Source: Fibrobacterota bacterium
Lineage (GTDB): Bacteria; Fibrobacterota; OXYB2-FULL-49-7; JAEUSG01
DNA: 45,851 bases
Direction: 5' to 3'
Assembly (NCBI GenBank): GCA_016788315.1
Contig: JAEUSG010000549.1
Span: 1 to 45,851, forward strand
Under the pieces are notes generated by a model that was not told the DNA's origin, did not search any database, and was given only the letters and a program-made list of their open reading frames with translations. The position numbers were made by a program, and so were the translations under genes. Positions 23,936 to 33,298 of the stretch are shown in pieces (position 1 is the stretch's first letter; every line of letters begins with the position of its first letter).

Positions 23936-26359
23936 ATGAAATACAATGTTGTATTGTTCATTATTGTTTTAATTTCATTGTTGTTCTCTGGCGAATTCAG
24001 TAGTCTTACAGATAATACCTGGACAAGAATTACAGACTCACCAGGAGATAGTTTAAAACGGGATGTACCTCCTGCACGAGGTTCAACCTGGGCATTTGAT
24101 CCAAATTCAAAACAGTTTCTCCGCTATGGAGGATATACACCTACCTTTTCAAATGCTATGGATGCATTTGACCCTGTGACAAAAAAATGGGTTCGGTTGT
24201 TTGCGCATGATGAAAACTATCCCTCAACACGACCCGGCGGAGGATGCAGCTGGATGATCTCGTTTGACAGTACGCGTAACGTTTTTTGGCTTGCCGGCGG
24301 ATGGACCACTGCGCTTACGGGCAGTACAGGAATATGGAAGTATGATCCTGTTGCCAAAACGTTCGCGAAAGCGGGAGATGCTCAGCCATGGAACACTTAC
24401 TACGTTTTTGATCCAAAAAACAATGTAATTGTCTGTTCTCCAGTTGCGGGTTCAACAGGCGGTTATGCAGGAAACGTTACAAAGAAAACATATGTATTCA
24501 ATCTTTCTTCTGAAAAATGGGAAATCAGGAATACTGATTCCTTACCACAGGGATACTATAGCGGAACACATCCGGCATTATATGACCCTTCAATCGGAAA
24601 CGTTGTTGTATTTAAGGAGAGGGATGTTTGGACATACGATGCAGCAGTGAATCAATGGGGGAAAATGGTAACAACAGGCACTCCGCCGCTCTCTAAAATG
24701 GCTGCCTTTGCCTATGATCCGGTTAACCAGGTTATTGTGCGTTATGGAGGTTCTGATGGAAGACTGCATTCATCATACATTAAGGAGACATGGGTTTTTA
24801 AAAGTACAACAGGAGTATGGAATAAAATTGATTGCCCTTCCATTCCTGTAAATGCACTCGCAAAATCTGGCAGACCGCTGTTCTACCATCAGGCATTTTC
24901 CTATGATCCACTTCATAAGTGTCTGCTTTTAAATGATCCCGATCTTGGTGTTTGGGCTTTTAGATATAACCCTTTAAGTCCGGCAGGTACGACAGTTGTT
25001 GATGCAGAATCTCTGGTTGTAGGAAAAGCAGCTAAAAAGGCAGCTGCACCAGGCCCCGTTGATATTTTACGAACTTTTCCGTCACAACTTAATCATCGTC
25101 TTATTAATCTGGCCGATAACACGATATTATCAATTCCGGCAGGACAGGGTCCGGGCGATGAGATAAAATGGGATTACGATCCTGATTTAGGATTGTTAGT
25201 GAAGTATGGAGGATGCGGAAACAATACAAGTCCATATTGGGTTGGGTATGGAAATGATCTCATTGCCTTTGATCCGGGAACTGAAAGCTGGTTGACACGA
25301 AGAGTTGGAGATGCAAGTGGAATATCGCGTCCGGAAAACGGCTGTTCTCGATCGACCATATATGATACCAAAAGGAAAAAATGGTGGTTCTTTGCCAGTA
25401 CAAGCGGAGAGCCCTATCCATGTCAGTCGCCGGATGTTGTGGGACCCTGGAGTTACGATTTTTCAAAGGATCTGTTTACCGATCACAAAGTTGTTCAAAC
25501 AGTAAATCCAGGTCTTGGCACATGTATATCATACGATCCTGTTCATGATTTGGCCATTTATCCTGATAGCGCCAAAATAAGCATTTTTGATTTTACAACC
25601 ATGAAATGGAGTACAAAAGCGATAACAGGAGGACCGGGGCGGATTAACACATACGGCAGTGTAATATGGGTTCCTACAATGAATGCATTTCTTACATTTA
25701 AGGGCGGAAAAACTTTAGCATACTATCCGGTAGATAACCGATGGGTTGATTTAGAGCCACAGATCTCTCCGCCTGAGCGTGATTGCAAAGCAGGTTTCGC
25801 ATACGACAGTCAGAATGATATTGTTCTGCTGTTTGGCGGATATATCACCTGGAATTCCAATCCTCAGAATGATATGTGGGCATATCACCCATCAACAAAT
25901 ACCTGGGAGAAACTTAATCCGAATATGAATGGCATAACTATGGCGCCTCAGCTTGGTGTGCAGCAGACAGAATATGACAGCAGACACAATGTCTTTCTTA
26001 TAGCAATAGAATGCGGTCGCGGCCTTTTTGCTTACCGCTATAAAGGTTCTTCTGTAACTGCAGAAAGAGCGGCAAAACAGAATGGAAACTTTAATCGTTT
26101 TTATGTTGCACCAAATCCATTTAATCCATCTACAAAAATCTCTTTCGGTACATTTGCAGATAATTCAACACCTTCTCAAGTGAAGATATTCAATGCTAAT
26201 GGTCATCTTGTTAATTCTTCCATCCTTAGTCTAGGCAGCAGATCCTTTGTTTGGAATGGACGGGATAAGGAAGGTAATGTTGTTAGCGGAGGAGTCTATA
26301 TTTTTAAAATCTATTCCGGGAAAAACATAAAAATACTGCGTGGATTATTGACGAAATAA
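23936..26359 (+). CDS. Secreted double Kelch-type propeller protein with FlgD-like/T9SS-type C-terminal tail
   Basis: 807 residues. Signal peptide at about 1-20 (hydrophobic VVLFIIVLISLLFSG). Two propeller-like halves (about 30-350 and 380-700) contain many Kelch-type blades: STWAFDPNSKQFLRYGGYT, AAFAYDPVNQVIVRYGGSD, AGFAYDSQNDIVLLFGGYI, each ending with a W-x-x-L type strand. The C-terminus (about 722-807) starts PNPFNPSTKISFGTF and ends in GVYIFKIYSGKNIKILRGLLTK-like sequence, the FlgD-Ig/type A sorting layout. It starts 14 bases after the previous gene with AAGGAGA before the ATG, so the two are co-transcribed. It shares its overall plan with the preceding protein, suggesting duplication. 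Function is unknown; ligand binding or oxidase-like chemistry are possibilities. Confidence 0.75.
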   Translation: MKYNVVLFIIVLISLLFSGEFSSLTDNTWTRITDSPGDSLKRDVPPARGSTWAFDPNSKQFLRYGGYTPTFSNAMDAFDPVTKKWVRLFAHDENYPSTRPGGGCSWMISFDSTRNVFWLAGGWTTALTGSTGIWKYDPVAKTFAKAGDAQPWNTYYVFDPKNNVIVCSPVAGSTGGYAGNVTKKTYVFNLSSEKWEIRNTDSLPQGYYSGTHPALYDPSIGNVVVFKERDVWTYDAAVNQWGKMVTTGTPPLSKMAAFAYDPVNQVIVRYGGSDGRLHSSYIKETWVFKSTTGVWNKIDCPSIPVNALAKSGRPLFYHQAFSYDPLHKCLLLNDPDLGVWAFRYNPLSPAGTTVVDAESLVVGKAAKKAAAPGPVDILRTFPSQLNHRLINLADNTILSIPAGQGPGDEIKWDYDPDLGLLVKYGGCGNNTSPYWVGYGNDLIAFDPGTESWLTRRVGDASGISRPENGCSRSTIYDTKRKKWWFFASTSGEPYPCQSPDVVGPWSYDFSKDLFTDHKVVQTVNPGLGTCISYDPVHDLAIYPDSAKISIFDFTTMKWSTKAITGGPGRINTYGSVIWVPTMNAFLTFKGGKTLAYYPVDNRWVDLEPQISPPERDCKAGFAYDSQNDIVLLFGGYITWNSNPQNDMWAYHPSTNTWEKLNPNMNGITMAPQLGVQQTEYDSRHNVFLIAIECGRGLFAYRYKGSSVTAERAAKQNGNFNRFYVAPNPFNPSTKISFGTFADNSTPSQVKIFNANGHLVNSSILSLGSRSFVWNGRDKEGNVVSGGVYIFKIYSGKNIKILRGLLTK

Positions 26360-26388
26360 TTATTAGTTAACCGCAAAAGGAGTTCTTC

Positions 26389-28443
26389 ATGAAACATTTG
26401 TTAAGAGTATTTCTTATCAGTGGTATTGTGTTAATTGGATCCGCAAATGCTGTGTTGTCTCTGCTGCCGATGAAATTGACAGTTCAGACCGGTGACACAA
26501 TTGAATGTCCTGTTGTAACTAAAGACTGGATAAAAACGGATAATTCGGTAAGCATAACCTGTACCGGCTCGTTAAATGGTACAGTGAGTGGAATCGATAA
26601 GTTTTATACTTATGATTCATCATTCTTGAAATGTGATACCAGCATTCCAAGGAATTTACCAGGCATAAGATATATCCCTGCGGCCAGTTTCACAGGCCGT
26701 GACAGCTTTACGGTAAAAGTTTCTACCTCATCCGGAATCATAGAGACACAATATAAAGTGATGGTCACTCCACCGGAACCTGGCGCAATGACAATACTGC
26801 TTATTGTCAATTCAACGCTGCTTCCGTCGGTGACAACAGAAGTGAACCGGCTTAAGGCAGATTTACAGGATGAAGGATACATCGCAAAAATTAAATCATT
26901 TACTCCATCAACTTCACAGGTTGCCAATGTTGCCGCAAAGATTTTGTGGGACTCTCTGGTCAGTGAATATGATAATCCATCTCAAACAGTAGCTGGTGCG
27001 ATTTTAATTGGCAATATGCCTATGGGTGCTTCGTATAGAAAAAGTGCAGCGTCATATATCGCTATGGAAAGTCATTTCTGGTGCATGTCAATGTGGCTTC
27101 CAAGCGTAGACAGTGACAGTTCAATTAATGGATTGCGTGTCGGTCAAGGAGGATATGCCAAAGTTGCCTATACAAAAAGTATGGCCAATCTTTGGGTTTC
27201 AAGAATTTCTGCAAATGTAGCGTCACTTGCACCTGAATCTATCCTTGTTAAAAGGATTCTGCAAAACAATCATGATTACAGGAAAGGGTTAAGCAGACTT
27301 CCGCGTACTGCATATGGAGCAAATATGCGTAGAATACCTGAGCTTGACTATAAAAAACTACAGAGCATCTGGCCCGATTTTAAAGTTAGAAACTACAAAG
27401 ATTCCACCTCTCCTCTATACAAGGAGTTCAGAATCGGCGGAGAAGTTCTGGATCTGCACTGTGAAGGAAATACAACCTTTCTGGATGCATCAGCTGTCGT
27501 TCATAGCATAACAGATAATGTACTGTATCGCAGCAATATGGCTCTCCGTTTTGCTTTGATCAGTTCCTGTCATACTGGAGGTTCTAATAGTATAGTTAAC
27601 AAGTTTCTTTACCCGAAAAACGGCCATTGTGTGTTGAGCATAGGATGTATTGACTATACGCAAAATGGCCAAAACAGCCTTGCAGATACTACCTATCATA
27701 AATTTATAATGAAAATGAATAAGATTCTTAGTCAGGGTGAACGTTTCGGGAGAGCCCGTATTCGAACTGGTGCAATGAATTGGGGCGCAGTATTTCATGG
27801 TGATTTATCACTGAAACCAAATATGACTTCGGCAAACATTCTGCCGCTTATTTCTGCTGTGCAGGCAACTTACAAAGGCGGAATGGCATGGGATTTTACA
27901 GTAAATGCTTCTGATGCAGACGGCAATATTACTGCATATGATTGGTATCCTGAAGGCTATGCAAATGGAAATGCAATTCCTAACGCAAGCAGCCCGACTG
28001 CTACAACTTTCTCGTATACTTTCGCTGCATCAAAATTATGCACGTTAAGAGTAGAAGCTGTAGACGAATGGAAAGGGAGAGACTTTTATGAAGTGGTTAT
28101 AAAAACTGATTCAGGAGTTGTAAAAACACTTACCCCTCCAACTACAACTGTAGAAAACAGGGAATGCAAAACTGTTTCAGAATATGCCATGACTGTTTAT
28201 CCAAATCCATTTAATCCAATTTGTGGTGTTTCTATTACTCTTCTGAAATCAGAGCACGCCAAAGTATCCGTTATAAATAGCCGAGGACAGCTGGTAGAAA
28301 CCATAGTTAATGGAACTCTTGGAGCGGGACAGCACAAACAGATCTGGAATCCTGATGCAAAGCATACTGCAGCGGGTTTATACCTTATTCGAATGGAAGT
28401 TGCAGGCAAAACGATAGAGAGAAAAGCTGTTTTAGCAAGATAA
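26389..28443 (+). CDS. Secreted gingipain-like (peptidase C25, caspase-fold) protein candidate with Ig, PKD-like and sorting domains
   Basis: 684 residues. Signal peptide about 1-21. An Ig-like domain (about 30-128) ends in RYIPAASFTGRDSFTVKVS. Residues about 133-480 look like the C25 core: a Rossmann-like start (TILLIVNSTLLPSVTTEVNRL), AGAILIGNMP, LWVSRISA, then candidate catalytic His357 (LDLHCEGN) and Cys394 (LISSCHTGG), and later FHGDLSLKP, like the GDP-S-L-R end of C25 domains. A PKD-like domain (about 484-575) and an FlgD-like tail starting YPNPFNP (about 598-684) complete it. Gingipain-type proteases are T9SS substrates in Bacteroidota. The dyad assignment is my reading, not an alignment. 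The usual His-Gly and family-specific neighbours differ here, so activity is uncertain. The third gene of the element A operon. Confidence 0.65.
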   Translation: MKHLLRVFLISGIVLIGSANAVLSLLPMKLTVQTGDTIECPVVTKDWIKTDNSVSITCTGSLNGTVSGIDKFYTYDSSFLKCDTSIPRNLPGIRYIPAASFTGRDSFTVKVSTSSGIIETQYKVMVTPPEPGAMTILLIVNSTLLPSVTTEVNRLKADLQDEGYIAKIKSFTPSTSQVANVAAKILWDSLVSEYDNPSQTVAGAILIGNMPMGASYRKSAASYIAMESHFWCMSMWLPSVDSDSSINGLRVGQGGYAKVAYTKSMANLWVSRISANVASLAPESILVKRILQNNHDYRKGLSRLPRTAYGANMRRIPELDYKKLQSIWPDFKVRNYKDSTSPLYKEFRIGGEVLDLHCEGNTTFLDASAVVHSITDNVLYRSNMALRFALISSCHTGGSNSIVNKFLYPKNGHCVLSIGCIDYTQNGQNSLADTTYHKFIMKMNKILSQGERFGRARIRTGAMNWGAVFHGDLSLKPNMTSANILPLISAVQATYKGGMAWDFTVNASDADGNITAYDWYPEGYANGNAIPNASSPTATTFSYTFAASKLCTLRVEAVDEWKGRDFYEVVIKTDSGVVKTLTPPTTTVENRECKTVSEYAMTVYPNPFNPICGVSITLLKSEHAKVSVINSRGQLVETIVNGTLGAGQHKQIWNPDAKHTAAGLYLIRMEVAGKTIERKAVLAR

Positions 28444-28487
28444 AGATATTACGTTTTTCTTGATTTCATGTCAGCTCCCTGCTTATT

Positions 28488-28517
28488 TTGACAGAAGGAA
28501 TGTTCTGTGTTTAACAT
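28488..28517 (+). promoter_or_regulatory. sigma70-like promoter of the SPFH gene
   Basis: TTGACA at 28488-28493 is a consensus -35 box, followed after 18 bases by TAACAT (28512-28517), or after 17 by TTAACA. The SPFH ATG is about 20 bases further on, preceded by AAGGGAG. This indicates separate transcription from the secreted genes upstream. Confidence 0.55.
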
Positions 28518-28538
28518 CTAAATAACAAGGGAGCCCAC

Positions 28539-29516
28539 ATGTTGATGATAGCTGTTATTGCATTGTTGATCTGCGGCGGATATCTGATTGCTCTGAAAGT
28601 CAAGCCAACTACTGTACCAGGCCATTTTCGTAAAGCGGCTACCATTATATTCTTTGTTGCAATCGGATTTATTGTTAAGCCGTTTGACATTGTTCCGACA
28701 GGAAACAAAGGGCTGCTTTTTACCTTTGGTTCGATCAGCAATAACATAAAAGAACCGGGTCTTGTCTTCCGTCTTCCTTTTATTCAGGAAATTAAACTTA
28801 TTACACTTAGGCCTATTCAACTTGATTATCGAGTAGATGTCGGGCCCAGCGGAGCGATAACAAAAGACAATCAGACAATAGGTGCTACAATTGTATTCTT
28901 TTATAAGTATAATGAGAATAGTCTGGTAGAAATGTATACAAAGTATGGCGAAGAAAAGATAAAGAGTATAGTAACAAAAACCGGACTGGAATCGTTCAAA
29001 ATGGATATTGGAAATTATGACATTTTCAGTCTGCCGGTTAGACAGGAGGAAATAAGAAGAAACACTTTGGCCATGGTACGGGAGAAAATGGCCTCCTATC
29101 CGGTTGAAATTACTGAATTGAAAATTACCAATTATGACTGGTCGGATGAATTTGACCGTCAGATTTCTGAGACCATGCATAGAGCACAGCAGGTTAAACA
29201 GAAAGAGCAGGAATTGCTGATCACGGAACAGGAAGCTAGAAAGAAAGTTAAAACAGCAGAAGCTGATAAACAGGCATTGATTACAACTGCTGAAGGTGAA
29301 AAGGCGGCGGCACAATTAAGAGCTGATGCCAAAGCTCTTGAAGGCGATGGTATCAGGAAGTATAATGAAGCTGTTCAGAAAAATATGCAGTTGGAGATAC
29401 AGATACGTAAACTTGAAATAGAAAAAATTAAAGCTGAAAAGTGGAATGGCCAATATGTTCCCACAAATAATTATGGTCCAATACCACTTAGTACGGGTAA
29501 AATACAGCCGGAATGA
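28539..29516 (+). CDS. SPFH/Band 7 (prohibitin-like) membrane protein
   Basis: 325 residues with two N-terminal hydrophobic segments (about 1-20 and 31-50) and an SPFH domain starting at about residue 50 (VPTGNKGLLFTFGSISNNIKEPG, LVFRLPFI). A long Glu/Lys/Ala/Gln-rich coiled coil (about 205-305: KQKEQELLITEQEARKKVKTAEADKQA) follows, as in prohibitin and HflK/C-type proteins. Such proteins scaffold membrane microdomains or control membrane proteases. AAGGGAG lies six bases before the ATG. Its own sigma70-like promoter and distinct class suggest that it is not part of the regulated locus, although it is sandwiched between two element-bearing operons. Confidence 0.85.
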   Translation: MLMIAVIALLICGGYLIALKVKPTTVPGHFRKAATIIFFVAIGFIVKPFDIVPTGNKGLLFTFGSISNNIKEPGLVFRLPFIQEIKLITLRPIQLDYRVDVGPSGAITKDNQTIGATIVFFYKYNENSLVEMYTKYGEEKIKSIVTKTGLESFKMDIGNYDIFSLPVRQEEIRRNTLAMVREKMASYPVEITELKITNYDWSDEFDRQISETMHRAQQVKQKEQELLITEQEARKKVKTAEADKQALITTAEGEKAAAQLRADAKALEGDGIRKYNEAVQKNMQLEIQIRKLEIEKIKAEKWNGQYVPTNNYGPIPLSTGKIQPE

Positions 29517-29542
29517 AGGAAAAATCGAGAAAAAGCAGAATT

Positions 29543-29593
29543 TTCCACATCATTATTAAGAAATTACACATAAAAAATAGGCTTTTTGCTAAC
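29543..29593 (+). promoter_or_regulatory. Regulatory element B before the ABC transporter operon
   Basis: TTCCACAT (29543-29550) and TTACACAT (29564-29571) are 21 bases apart; the latter starts the core, which ends in TAGGCTTTTTGCTAAC (29578-29593). TTAC and TTGC of the core are 22 bases apart, exactly as in elements A and C. It ends 32 bases before the ATG of the solute-binding lipoprotein. No GG-N10-GC sigma54 pattern is present (GG and GC are 8 bases apart). Likely an operator plus promoter region controlled by the same regulator as A and C. Confidence 0.7.
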
Positions 29594-29625
29594 TAGAAAT
29601 TTCAAATAACGATATCTTTGCTGAT

Positions 29626-31395
29626 ATGAAAACAAAAATTTCAGTCAGCATATTAATAGTCGTTTTACTATTTAATCTTCAAATCGCCTGCCGTTCTTCA
29701 GATTCCGGAAAACCGGTAAGTCAGATTAATGATGAACGGCGGCAGACCGTTATTCTGGATATTGAGGGCGGGCGGGTAATTAATCCTCAAATGTGGAACC
29801 CCTTTCTTCCGGGGGTGAGAAAAGATCAGGGTTTTCATCAGTGTATGATAGAACCCCTTTTTATGCTCAATTTCCAAAGTGGTGAAATAGAACCCTGGTT
29901 AGCCCTTTCCATGATCCCTAATGATTCAATGACAGAGTGGCTTCTTAAATTGAGGCCCGGTGTCGCATGGAGTGACGGTGTTCCATTTACAGCGGAAGAT
30001 ATCACATACACGATCAATCTGTTAAAGGCGAATTCACCGATTCTCAGCTGGTCAGCTAAAGTATCTGAAACGGTTGATACTGTTATAAAGCAGGATTCAT
30101 TAACTGTTCTTTTCAAATTAAAAAAGAGAGATCCGAGATTTAAACTTGATATGTGGTCCGTTCGTATGGCCAGCAGCTGTCCTATTCTGCCAGCACATAT
30201 TTTCCGCGGTCAGGATATAATGAGTTTCAAAAATTATGATCCGGTTAGAGGGTGGCCGGTATTTACCGGTCCATATAAGCTGAAATCAGTTAGTCAGACG
30301 GAATTTATTTATGAGAGGAATAATGACTGGTGGGGGGCAAAAGCGGGATTCAAACCTCTTCCTAAACCGAGATGGCTGAAATGGGTCTGGTACGGTCCCG
30401 AGGAAACACGTACTGCGGCAATGGCTTCGCATAAACTGGATGCCATTGGGGACATCTCCCTCGGTGCCTTTCTTGCTTTAAAAAGAAAAAACCGTGATGT
30501 TATAGCTTGGCTTGAAGATTTTCCATACGCGAGCATTGATCCTTGTGTGCGCAACCTTGAGTTCAATTGTGCTAAGGCACCATGGAATGATAAGGATATG
30601 CGCTGGGCGGTAAACTATGCACTTGATCGCAACCTTATTATCAGTGTAGCATATGAAGGAACCTCATTTCCGGCAACAACCTTTTTCCCTCTTTATCCAC
30701 CGATGGAAAAATATATCGGGATGGCGGCAAAAACTGATTATTATCAAACCTGTCCGCTTGTTTCATATGATCCCGAAAAGGCAAAAAAGATTATAGAATC
30801 AAAAGGATATCGATTAAATAAAAATGGCTATTATGAAAAGAATGGTGAAGAGTTGTCAATGACGCTGACAGCTCCGGAGAACAGTATAGAAATCATCAGG
30901 ATAGCTCAGATCGTTGTTGAACAGCTTCAGAATATCGGGATAAATGCAACTTCCAGAGTGGAAGGATCTGGAGTGTATTACGAAAACTTTGCTTTCGGCC
31001 GGTTTGAAGGCTGTATCGGATGGTCAACCTGTGCATCTGTAAACGAACCGATATCATCGATGGATATTTTCAGCAGCCGCTGGATCGTGCCAGTGGAGAA
31101 GAGAGCGAATGCAAACGGGTGGCGCTGGAAAAATGATGAATACAGCAGACTTGTTGATGAAATGAAAACATTGCCGCTTAACGATCCTCGCAGTGATTCA
31201 CTATATATAAAAGCAATATCAATCTGGCTTGAAGAGCTGCCGGTGATTCCGTTAACGCAGGCAAAAAAGCTTATACCATTTGATACTAAATACTGGAAGG
31301 GCTGGCCGACGGCGAAGAATAACTACTTTCAGCCGTTCAGCTGGTGGAATTCATCGCATAGAATAATCCATAACCTGGAGCCTGTCATACAATGA
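29626..31395 (+). CDS. Dpp/Opp-type ABC transporter solute-binding lipoprotein (SBP family 5)
   Basis: 589 residues. N-terminal hydrophobic segment ending LQIAC with a lipobox-like Cys at about 22 (Gln at -3 is unusual). SBP_bac_5 features: WNPFLPGVRKDQGFHQ, EIEPWLALS, WLLKLRPGVAWSDGVPFTAEDI and NDWWGA; the later NDKDMRWAVNYALDRNLI and KAKKIIESKGY segments are typical of this family. It captures substrate in the periplasm for the permeases that follow. The family imports peptides, nickel or oligosaccharides; sugar is favoured here by the gene neighbourhood (LamG-like sensors, sugar isomerase). ATG 29626 lacks a visible Shine-Dalgarno. It overlaps the permease gene by four bases. Confidence 0.88.
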   Translation: MKTKISVSILIVVLLFNLQIACRSSDSGKPVSQINDERRQTVILDIEGGRVINPQMWNPFLPGVRKDQGFHQCMIEPLFMLNFQSGEIEPWLALSMIPNDSMTEWLLKLRPGVAWSDGVPFTAEDITYTINLLKANSPILSWSAKVSETVDTVIKQDSLTVLFKLKKRDPRFKLDMWSVRMASSCPILPAHIFRGQDIMSFKNYDPVRGWPVFTGPYKLKSVSQTEFIYERNNDWWGAKAGFKPLPKPRWLKWVWYGPEETRTAAMASHKLDAIGDISLGAFLALKRKNRDVIAWLEDFPYASIDPCVRNLEFNCAKAPWNDKDMRWAVNYALDRNLIISVAYEGTSFPATTFFPLYPPMEKYIGMAAKTDYYQTCPLVSYDPEKAKKIIESKGYRLNKNGYYEKNGEELSMTLTAPENSIEIIRIAQIVVEQLQNIGINATSRVEGSGVYYENFAFGRFEGCIGWSTCASVNEPISSMDIFSSRWIVPVEKRANANGWRWKNDEYSRLVDEMKTLPLNDPRSDSLYIKAISIWLEELPVIPLTQAKKLIPFDTKYWKGWPTAKNNYFQPFSWWNSSHRIIHNLEPVIQ

Positions 31396-32402
31396 GAGGA
31401 TTAACAAAAGAATACGTGCTTAGACGCGGAGGATTGTTTTTCTTGACAATCCTGATAAGCATGACCATTCTATTCATTATTCCGCGTCTTGCACCGGGAG
31501 ATCCGGTTGCATCAATGGTGAGCAGGATGACTGCTCAGGGAGGATTTGTTGAGAACAGTGATCAGCTGATTGCCGCCTGGCGTGCAAAATTCGGTCTTGA
31601 CAAACCTCTTATAGTTCAGTATCTGAGCTATCTGAAAAACATGGTAACATTGAATTTCGGATACTCACTGGCCTATTTTCCTGCGCCTGTTCACTCTATG
31701 GTTCGTGATGCTCTTCCATGGACTATAGGGCTGCTTTCCGTTGCCACCCTTATTTCCTTTATTACAGGCAATATTATCGGTGCATTTATGGCATGGAGAA
31801 AGACACCTGGTGTTCTGCGTGCACTATTGCCTTTTACACTCACCTTTACATCCATACCGCCGTTCATGCTCAGTATTCTCCTTCTTTACATTTTTTCATT
31901 CGGATTGAATTGGCTTCCTTTTTCCGGCGGTTATGATCTGTCAATTATGCCTGCGCTGTCTATACCATTTATTAAGAGCATAATTTCGCACAGTATCCTG
32001 CCTGCTCTGTCCATTGTTGTGTGCAGCATGGGTTCCTGGGCTCTTGGTATGCGCGGTATGATGATTACAACGGCAGGAGAGGATTATGTGACGCTTGCGG
32101 AGGCAAAAGGGCTCTCATCAGCACGTATATTTTTCCGCTATGAAATGAGAAATGCTATTCTTCCGCAGCTAACAGCTCTTGCGCTTTCATTGGGATCACT
32201 GGCAGGCGGTTCGGTAATTATCGAGTACATCTTCTCATATCCGGGAATAGGATATCTGATGTACACTGCTGTAACAAATAATGATTACACGCTGCTTCAG
32301 GGCATAATGTTTATGTTGACAACAAGCGTTTCGCTCGGAGTGTTGATCATAGATCTGCTTTATCCGGTAATCGACCCTAGAATCTCTTATCAGGGGAAAT
32401 AA
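31392..32402 (+). CDS. ABC transporter permease, DppB/OppB-like
   Basis: 336 residues with about six membrane helices. N-terminal LFLTILISMTILFIIPRLAPGDPV is the DppB-type opening. The EAA-like loop MMITTAGEDYVTLAEAKGLSSARIFFRYEMRNAILP contacts the ATPases, followed by GGSVIIEYIFSYPGIGYLMYTAV, a strong DppB signature. It couples through an ATGA overlap to the solute-binding gene and is two bases from the next permease. Inner-membrane half of the substrate channel. Confidence 0.9.
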   Translation: MRGLTKEYVLRRGGLFFLTILISMTILFIIPRLAPGDPVASMVSRMTAQGGFVENSDQLIAAWRAKFGLDKPLIVQYLSYLKNMVTLNFGYSLAYFPAPVHSMVRDALPWTIGLLSVATLISFITGNIIGAFMAWRKTPGVLRALLPFTLTFTSIPPFMLSILLLYIFSFGLNWLPFSGGYDLSIMPALSIPFIKSIISHSILPALSIVVCSMGSWALGMRGMMITTAGEDYVTLAEAKGLSSARIFFRYEMRNAILPQLTALALSLGSLAGGSVIIEYIFSYPGIGYLMYTAVTNNDYTLLQGIMFMLTTSVSLGVLIIDLLYPVIDPRISYQGK

Positions 32403-32404
32403 CT

Positions 32405-33298
32405 ATGATTAACAAATTTAAAAACTCACCCTGGTGCAACAGTAAACTCATTGCTGGCGGCGGATTGCTTTTGCTTATTGCGCTTCTCGGCATAATTGGT
32501 CCTCTGTTTTACAATATCAATTCAGCGAGAGTTGGCAGCTGTCCTCTCAATCTTCCACCGGCGTTTGTTTCAAATCCGGGACCTGATTTTCCCGCTTCAT
32601 CAATCAGCCATCCGCTCGGAACAGAAAGCAGCGGCCGTGACATTATGGCATTGCTTATTGCCGGCCTGCCGAATACACTTCGGGTGGGGCTGTTCGCCGC
32701 AAGCATGGGAATAATAGCAGGAATTATTCTTGGGTTTATGGCCGGTTATCTCGGAGGATGGGTTGACAATGTTATCCGTACACTTGCAGACTCCTTCATG
32801 ACAATTCCAAGACTTGCCGTTTTGATTGTCATATCAGCTTATGTAAAGCAGCTGACAATAGCCAACATGGCCTTTCTTCTGGCAATGTTTGCATGGATGC
32901 ATCCGGCGCGAGTCTTACGCGGTCAGGTTTTAAGCATGCGTGAACGGGGATATGTACGTATTGCAAAACTGTCAAATGCCTCTTCATTCTCTATAATGTT
33001 CAAGGAGATAATGCCGAACCTTCTTCCCTTTCTTGCGGCAAGCTTTACAGGCGGAGTGTCAGCAACAATTCTGGCGGCAACAGGTCTTGAAGCTCTGGGT
33101 CTCGGCCCTTCACGGATTCCCACTCTTGGAATGACAATCTTTTATTCGATAAGAGCATCTGCAATTATTCGCGGAATGTGGTGGTGGTGGGGCTTTCCAA
33201 TCCTTCTCCTTGTTCTGATATTCATCAGTCTCTTTCTTATTACTCTTGGGATGGATGAAGTAGCAAATCCGAAACTTAGAAAGAGCAGGTTAGCCTGA
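32405..33298 (+). CDS. ABC transporter permease, DppC/OppC-like
   Basis: 297 residues, about five to six membrane helices. HPLGTESSGRDIMALLIAGLPNTLRVGL is the DppC N-terminal signature, and MRERGYVRIAKLSNASSFSIMFKEIMPNLLP is the EAA loop. AGGGGA precedes the ATG. The tail GMDEVANPKLRKSR is typical of DppC. Its stop TGA overlaps the ATG of the first ATPase by one base. It forms the permease heterodimer with the preceding gene. Confidence 0.9.
   Translation: MINKFKNSPWCNSKLIAGGGLLLLIALLGIIGPLFYNINSARVGSCPLNLPPAFVSNPGPDFPASSISHPLGTESSGRDIMALLIAGLPNTLRVGLFAASMGIIAGIILGFMAGYLGGWVDNVIRTLADSFMTIPRLAVLIVISAYVKQLTIANMAFLLAMFAWMHPARVLRGQVLSMRERGYVRIAKLSNASSFSIMFKEIMPNLLPFLAASFTGGVSATILAATGLEALGLGPSRIPTLGMTIFYSIRASAIIRGMWWWWGFPILLLVLIFISLFLITLGMDEVANPKLRKSRLA

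Noticed and set aside
21438-28443. Galactose oxidase enzyme function for the Kelch-type proteins
   Set aside because: I could not identify the copper-binding Tyr/Cys/His set; the Kelch-like blades alone do not show oxidase activity.
29518-29546. Imperfect GGAAAA/TTTTCC hairpin after the SPFH gene as a terminator
   Set aside because: AT-rich, imperfect stem with a long loop and no T-run; it also overlaps the element B repeats.
29564-29593. Elements A-C as sigma54 promoters
   Set aside because: GG and GC in TAGGCTTTTTGCT are 8 bases apart, not the required 12, and no other GG-N10-GC is present in any of the three.
29613-29620. TATCTTTG resembling a Bacteroidota -7 promoter box before the solute-binding gene
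   Set aside because: The nearest TTTG upstream is 24 bases away, outside the usual range, and elements A and C lack the same arrangement.
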